Assembly: GCF_964275005.1 (NCBI RefSeq)
Contig: NW_027307657.1
Coordinates: 310,001-374,000 of the forward strand
DNA from: Diadema setosum
Taxonomy: Eukaryota > Echinodermata > Echinoidea > Diadematoida > Diadematidae
Length of the DNA stretch: 64,000 nt
Direction: 5' to 3'
Every line of letters starts with the position of its first letter. The first letter of the stretch is position 1. A program made the position numbers and the translations under genes. Below the pieces are notes generated by a model. The model saw only the letters and a list, made by a program, of their open reading frames with translations. It searched no databases and was not told the DNA's origin. Of this stretch, positions 60,137-64,000 are shown one piece after another.

Positions 60137-62706
60137 CAAACTCTCTCCAAAAAACGAATTCCTTATCTTTAATTTTCTTTTATAATCAGTAAGACACCCT
60201 GTACCATACCCATATCTGTGAGGCTATGATTTCAATAGTGTTTCCTTTCTTGTATAATAATTGTTTTTGGTCAAATAACACACAAACAAAAGAGTCACTT
60301 GCTGAAAGAATTCCAGATCCTTTTTGTCCTCAACAAATAAAAATATCAATATATGTTCCCCGTTTTCTTCAGGTCAACAGATTTTCAAAGTGCGATGTGT
60401 GTACACAGCTTAAGCAGAGCATCGAGAGAGCCAATGAAAAAGAAGAAAGACAAGCACTCCATCAACAGAGGGAGGAGCATCTGACTCAACAAAAGTATTT
60501 TTTGTGTGTGTCTCTACATGCAGGGCTGCAAAATATTTGATGTTTTGGTGGCCATTATTGCTAATTTTGATACCCAAATAAGTCAAAATATCGTTCAAGT
60601 AAATGATCAATTTTCACATTTTGGTATGCATGCAAAGTAGTTGAAAAAAGGCCAAGTTTTGAGTAATGGGGTAATATTTATAAAATATTGAATGGCCTTG
60701 AGATTGATACAAGGAAATATTGGACGAGCTATGCACAAATATTGGACGAGTCGAAGACGAGTCCAATATTTTACTTAGCGAGTCCAATATTTCCTTGTAT
60801 TAACCGAAAATAGGACATCCAATATTATCATTATTATCCTACAGAGGATTTTAGCAAAGAATGTTTTTACTTAGGCCTACCCTTTCTGTCTCCAAGTGCT
60901 GTATGGTCTCCTACTGTACTTGATCCTAACATGATGGGGTATGGTACATGTATACTCTTCAGTGCAAGTTAATCCACTTCAGTCCAAAATAAAACAGTGA
61001 TCTATGTATCCAAGGTAGCCGTCATGTTACTGTTAGGCGGAGATCTAGCTAATTTAGACCAGAATTAGATGTATTTGTATCTGAGATCTGAGACACAATT
61101 CACGTCACATCTACCGTAGATCGTGAAAGATCGAATTACTACTACTGTATGTAGTCCTACTGTATTTAGTAACACATAACGACCGTACTTTAACATGCAT
61201 GCAAATGCAAGCATCGGCCGGCTACATGTATTTATATATCGCGCGTGGGCTACTTGTATCTAGCTGTAGCGCTGAGCTAATCAATCGTCGCCTGCATGCT
61301 AAAAAAACAAAACAAAACAAGATGCAACTTTCCTGTTATGAAAGTGATATTTTGAAAAAAATTGTATGAAAGACAATATCAACTAATTGATATATGAAAC
61401 TTGTTTGTATATACACAAAATTTTAGAAGAAACGATATTTTAGTTAATTCGTGATTGACTAATCACAGACGTTTTTACTTCATATTTCAGGTCATTTCGT
61501 ATTTATATCTCAACCAATCACGGTGCAGTTTATAAAAACTTTGGGGGATCCCCCTCTTGCCATCCAATATTTTAAATATTGGTCGCCTCGGAAAAAAAAA
61601 TATTGGTCGAGTTCAACAAACTTTCTCAGTGGGTCGGAGGTTATGAGGTGCGTCGACAAAATAACACTTGTATTTGGGCTCTAAAAATCCTCTGTATGGA
61701 TAATAATATGACATATTACATTTTCACTACTCTTGGAACATGGATCTAGGACAGTGTCTGGATGTTATGGCTTTTCTTCACTGATTCAAAGACAATTTGA
61801 AGTTGTTTTGTTTTCTGGAATGTATAACACGTACCTCCCCATAATGCTTTACAGTGTGGTACCAAATACATATACAATCAGCAGATGAACTTCATGCTTG
61901 CATTCCGGGTAGTGGACCAATAGTGTAAACACACTATGCTCTGCTGTCAAGTTTTTGACTGAACAACAACTCTTTAAACGTTGATTCAAATTTTCAATAT
62001 TTGAAAATTTCTTTATGGTATTTTCAAACTTGTATCTCTTATATAACATTTGTATCATTCCAGTTAGTAAAGTGACTTGGAGTAAATTTTTACAAAGTTA
62101 TTGAAATTATTTAACCCATAAGTCTGAAGTTACCTGTTTGCAGGGAATCAACACTGTACAGGGAATTGATCACTCTCAGTTGTATTTGTAGTTTACCGGT
62201 ATTTTCACACAGTGCACTCCCGTTATGATGAACAGGGTTATATCGAAGTTCCGGTTTCAATGAAGTAAAAATTCATACTGCATCATTATCCACTCTATCA
62301 ATTTTTATCATTTAGTTGTTTCGTTATTACAAAATTTCGATATAACAAAAGAAAACTGCCAGTCCCGAGGACTTTGTTATAATGGGAGTTGTTACTGTAC
62401 TGTTTATTGAATTGTGAAATATGTTTTTTTTTTTCTTTGAACAGGACTGAAAGGCTTAAATACTACAAACACGCACAAAAGGCACGGAAGTACCCAGAGA
62501 AATACATCAGAATCATCAATGATGGCATGGATCAAAAGTCAACAAGTATACCCAGATTCTACCGCATGTCAAAGTCCTTGTCAGCAGCCTGGAGACTTCC
62601 ATCCCACATTACTGGAACTATCGTACATGGAAGGGGGCAGCACATGTTTGTGGAAACCAAAGAGTATCCACATGACTCAAACCTCACTTCAACTATCCTT
62701 CTGCAG
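57381..62706 (+). CDS. Multi-exon gene, DUF7869-like ('DGMDQ') protein, partial
   Basis: Four exons (57381-57689, 58956-59230, 60373-60494, 62445-62706) join with GT/AG borders and matching phases 1, 0 and 2, giving about 322 residues without a stop. The order of motifs (a cysteine pair and 'VCQRGWRLALGISRTRF', a basic segment, 'CDVCTQLK', a lysine-rich 'YYKHAQKARKYPEKY', then 'NDGMDQKSTSIPRF') fits a family of large uncharacterised proteins of marine invertebrates and plants annotated DUF7869. I recall this family rather than having searched it. The Asp in DGMDQ and later residues may belong to an RNase-H-like fold, so a transposase or domesticated transposase is possible. Exons upstream of 57381 and beyond 64000 are missing. 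Confidence 0.68.
57772..58169. mobile_element. 398-bp pogo/Tigger-like MITE in intron 1
   Basis: Inverted ends CAGTTCCACCTCGATTATCC and CAGTTCAACCTCAATTATCC are flanked by TA on each side (57770-57771 and 58170-58171). The CCTCGATTATCC consensus is typical of pogo-like Tc1/mariner elements. A subterminal 'ttatccggacacg' repeats the word. Confidence 0.85.
58956..59230 (+). CDS. Exon: linker and basic region of the DUF7869-like protein
   Basis: After TTTATAG it completes the Asp codon left by the previous exon (phase 1) and ends CCAAAG|GTAATC in phase 0. It encodes 'AVMWLDRFSRRFGDKLP' and 'FLRIWRKEMSHVSIPK'. Confidence 0.72.
59632..59873. repeat. ~122-bp tandem duplication in intron 2
   Basis: Two adjacent copies from 'agtgtcttatgtattcacaa' to 'gatgtgcctggtttc', differing at about ten positions. 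Confidence 0.88.
60082..60132. repeat. (AT)n microsatellite in intron 2
   Basis: A pure AT run about 240 bp upstream of the third exon. Confidence 0.9.
60373..60494 (+). CDS. Exon: CxxC segment of the DUF7869-like protein
   Basis: After TTCTTCAG it reads 'VNRFSKCDVCTQLKQSIERA' and continues as a charged coiled-coil-like helix. It ends CAACAAAA|GTATTT in phase 2. Confidence 0.7.
60827..61708. mobile_element. ~880-bp MITE in intron 3
   Basis: The left end 'attattatcctacagaggat' is inverted at the right end (reverse strand 'attattatccatacagagg'), with 'attttag' continuing the match. The target duplication is unclear. Outside it, 60725-60775 holds a hairpin AATATTGGACGAGTC...GACTCGTCCAATATT, and inside, near 61565-61612, the related word 'atattggtcg' appears twice. 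Confidence 0.65.
62210..62397. mobile_element. 188-bp pogo-like MITE just before exon 4
   Basis: Imperfect inverted ends CAGTGCACTCCCGTTATG and CAGTAACAACTCCCATTATA, with TA on the right side (62398-62399) and a diverged CA on the left. The interior includes 'ttacaaaatttcgatataac'. It ends only 47 bp before the exon-4 acceptor. Confidence 0.7.
62445..62706 (+). CDS. Exon: catalytic-like 'DGMDQ' segment of the DUF7869-like protein
   Basis: After a long T-rich tract and GAACAG, it completes the split Lys codon. It encodes 'LKYYKHAQKARKYPEKYIRI', 'DGMDQKSTSIPRF', 'AWRLPSHITGTIVHGRGQHM' and 'EYPHDSNLTSTILLQ', then CTGCAG|GTTAGT in phase 0. No following exon is seen up to 64000. Confidence 0.74.
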
Positions 62707-64000
62707 GTTAGTCTGAGTCTGAATACCCTAAAGAAGATTATATCCACTGTTGGCAAAAAAACAAACAAACAAGCGAAAACAAAAAAACTAGAAAAGCACT
62801 CTGAGAGCGCAGACCTCCGCCAAGCATGCAGCTCATTTCCATCACTGATCTTGTTCTTCTATAGAGATATCAGTGATTTCCACCCATATGTACTTATAGC
62901 ATGCTGAACGTGTGTATAGTGTGCTGAAAGTCGCCCGATTTCCCAATATAGAAGCCTTTGTTACGTCATAAACCCTCAGCTGCATGGTGCGCCTCGCCCT
63001 AGCAAAAACTAGAGCACGCACTTTAGTGCGCGCATGCAAACCTCAGTACGCGCAGCCTGAACTCCCAAGTTCATTGACCCTACCTGGCAAAGTACCAAAA
63101 ATCCTTCATAAATACCCCCAAAATTCCCGGATCACTCTCAAAAGTTAATTGTTTGTACTTGTGTCATTCTCAACCTTTCCTGCAAGTTTCATCCCAATCC
63201 GTTAAATACTTTTTGAGTTATTCTAACTAACTATGCAATGCCTCAAGGTGTTTTCTTGAAACTTAGGGGGTGTTGCAAGAAAGTCAAGTTGCAATTGATT
63301 GCAAATATCTATTGCAACTTTGCAATAGATAGATCGATTGCAAATTGCAATCAATCGCAAATTCCTGTTGCAAGAAGGGAGCTTGCAATTAATTGCAAGA
63401 TGCAATTGATTGCAAGCTCTCTTGTTGTATTTTGTATTTATATAAGCGACTGGCAAGACAAGCCTAGCCAATTTGTCCATTTTTCAATGCATTTTGCATG
63501 CATAAAGATTAACAGGAGGGCCAAACCCCAAAAAGTCGCTTACTTAACGAGTGAGTTGCACTCTCTCTACAAACTAAGTAGACCATGCTTATTTTCAAGT
63601 TTTTATTGTAACAAACAACATTCCACTGGTCTACCTCAAAAAATTTGTTGCAAAAGCCTCCAAATCCAAGATGGCGTCCAAGATGGCCGCCCTATTTACT
63701 GAATTTGTTATTTGAAAGATAGATTTTGATTGAAAGATCAGATTTCAACAAATGTGATGTCATATGAAAGAAAATAAAATTTTCTACAAGTTGATACCAT
63801 TTTTGTGGGTTATTGTAATAAGTGGATTGAGATTTTAAGGAAAAAACACTCATTTTTTGATATTTTTCTGAAAAAAGGAAAATCATGAAAATGCTTGATT
63901 CAGCATAAATCAGAGAAAGACTAAAGGATTATCTTGAAACGTTTCAAGAATTTTGTTTGACATATGATTAATATTTGGAGAAAATTAGGGGTCAGTACCG
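62707..64000. other. Non-coding stretch at the right end
   Basis: No further exon was recognised. It includes a cluster of TTGCAATYRATTGCAA palindromes (63285-63420) and 'caagatggcgtccaagatgg' near 63668. Confidence 0.5.
63270..63425. repeat. Cluster of TTGCAATTGATTGCAA-type palindromes
   Basis: At least eight direct and inverted copies of TTGCAA occur as overlapping palindromes ('gttgcaattgattgcaaata', 'gattgcaaattgcaatcaat', 'ttgcaattaattgcaaga'). The outer copies ('tgttgcaagaaagtcaa' and 'gcaagctctcttgttg') are roughly inverted, suggesting a ~150-bp palindromic MITE. Confidence 0.65.

Overview
The window looks like a piece of a draft animal genome assembly, most likely a marine invertebrate and probably a deuterostome. 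It has a 100-N gap, spliced exons with GT/AG borders, many transposons and microsatellites, and almost no compact coding sequence. The deuterostome guess rests mainly on a Ty3/gypsy-type retrotransposon whose integrase precedes its reverse transcriptase (the Gmr1-type arrangement, reported from deuterostomes). A LINE with a 2A-like motif is compatible with this. The species cannot be named from the sequence.

Positions 1-2857 hold only repeats and microsatellites. From 2862 to 44489 I read one ancient Gmr1-like LTR retrotransposon, bounded by TGTTA...TAACA LTRs and the target duplication ATAT. Its own DNA is perhaps 7 kb, blown apart by nested insertions. An hAT-like element (4934-10516, 8-bp duplication CATCGTAG) splits the gag zinc knuckle; it carries a 167-bp satellite array and a second hAT-like element (8766-9931, duplication TTGGTAGT). 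After the assembly gap comes a block of G/C-rich repeats holding a giant interleaved foldback structure (11625-20907), then a region flanked by AACCATGGTT-rich arrays (21425-29760). The broken retropepsin follows (30283-30780), then a CR1/L2-like LINE with a 2A-like motif (about 30790-34691), then the integrase, reverse transcriptase and RNase H remains (35190-37720). The 3' LTR is itself split by a 1.43-kb terminal-inverted-repeat element (39193-40623) and by a second LINE whose first ORF has a PHD finger (about 40652-44378).

Downstream, 44494-57300 is more repeat territory: a small foldback near 44.7-44.95 kb, an inverted-repeat element at 46396-48998 (duplication TACTACTA), and a 5.6-kb foldback at 49061-54659 with a TTAA-type MITE in one arm only.

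The one good candidate for a living gene is on the plus strand at 57381-62706: four exons whose splice phases all agree, encoding part of a protein resembling the DUF7869 / 'DGMDQ' family, possibly transposase-related. Its introns carry pogo-like and other MITEs, and it is incomplete within the window. All retrotransposon ORFs are interrupted, so the retroelements look inactive.
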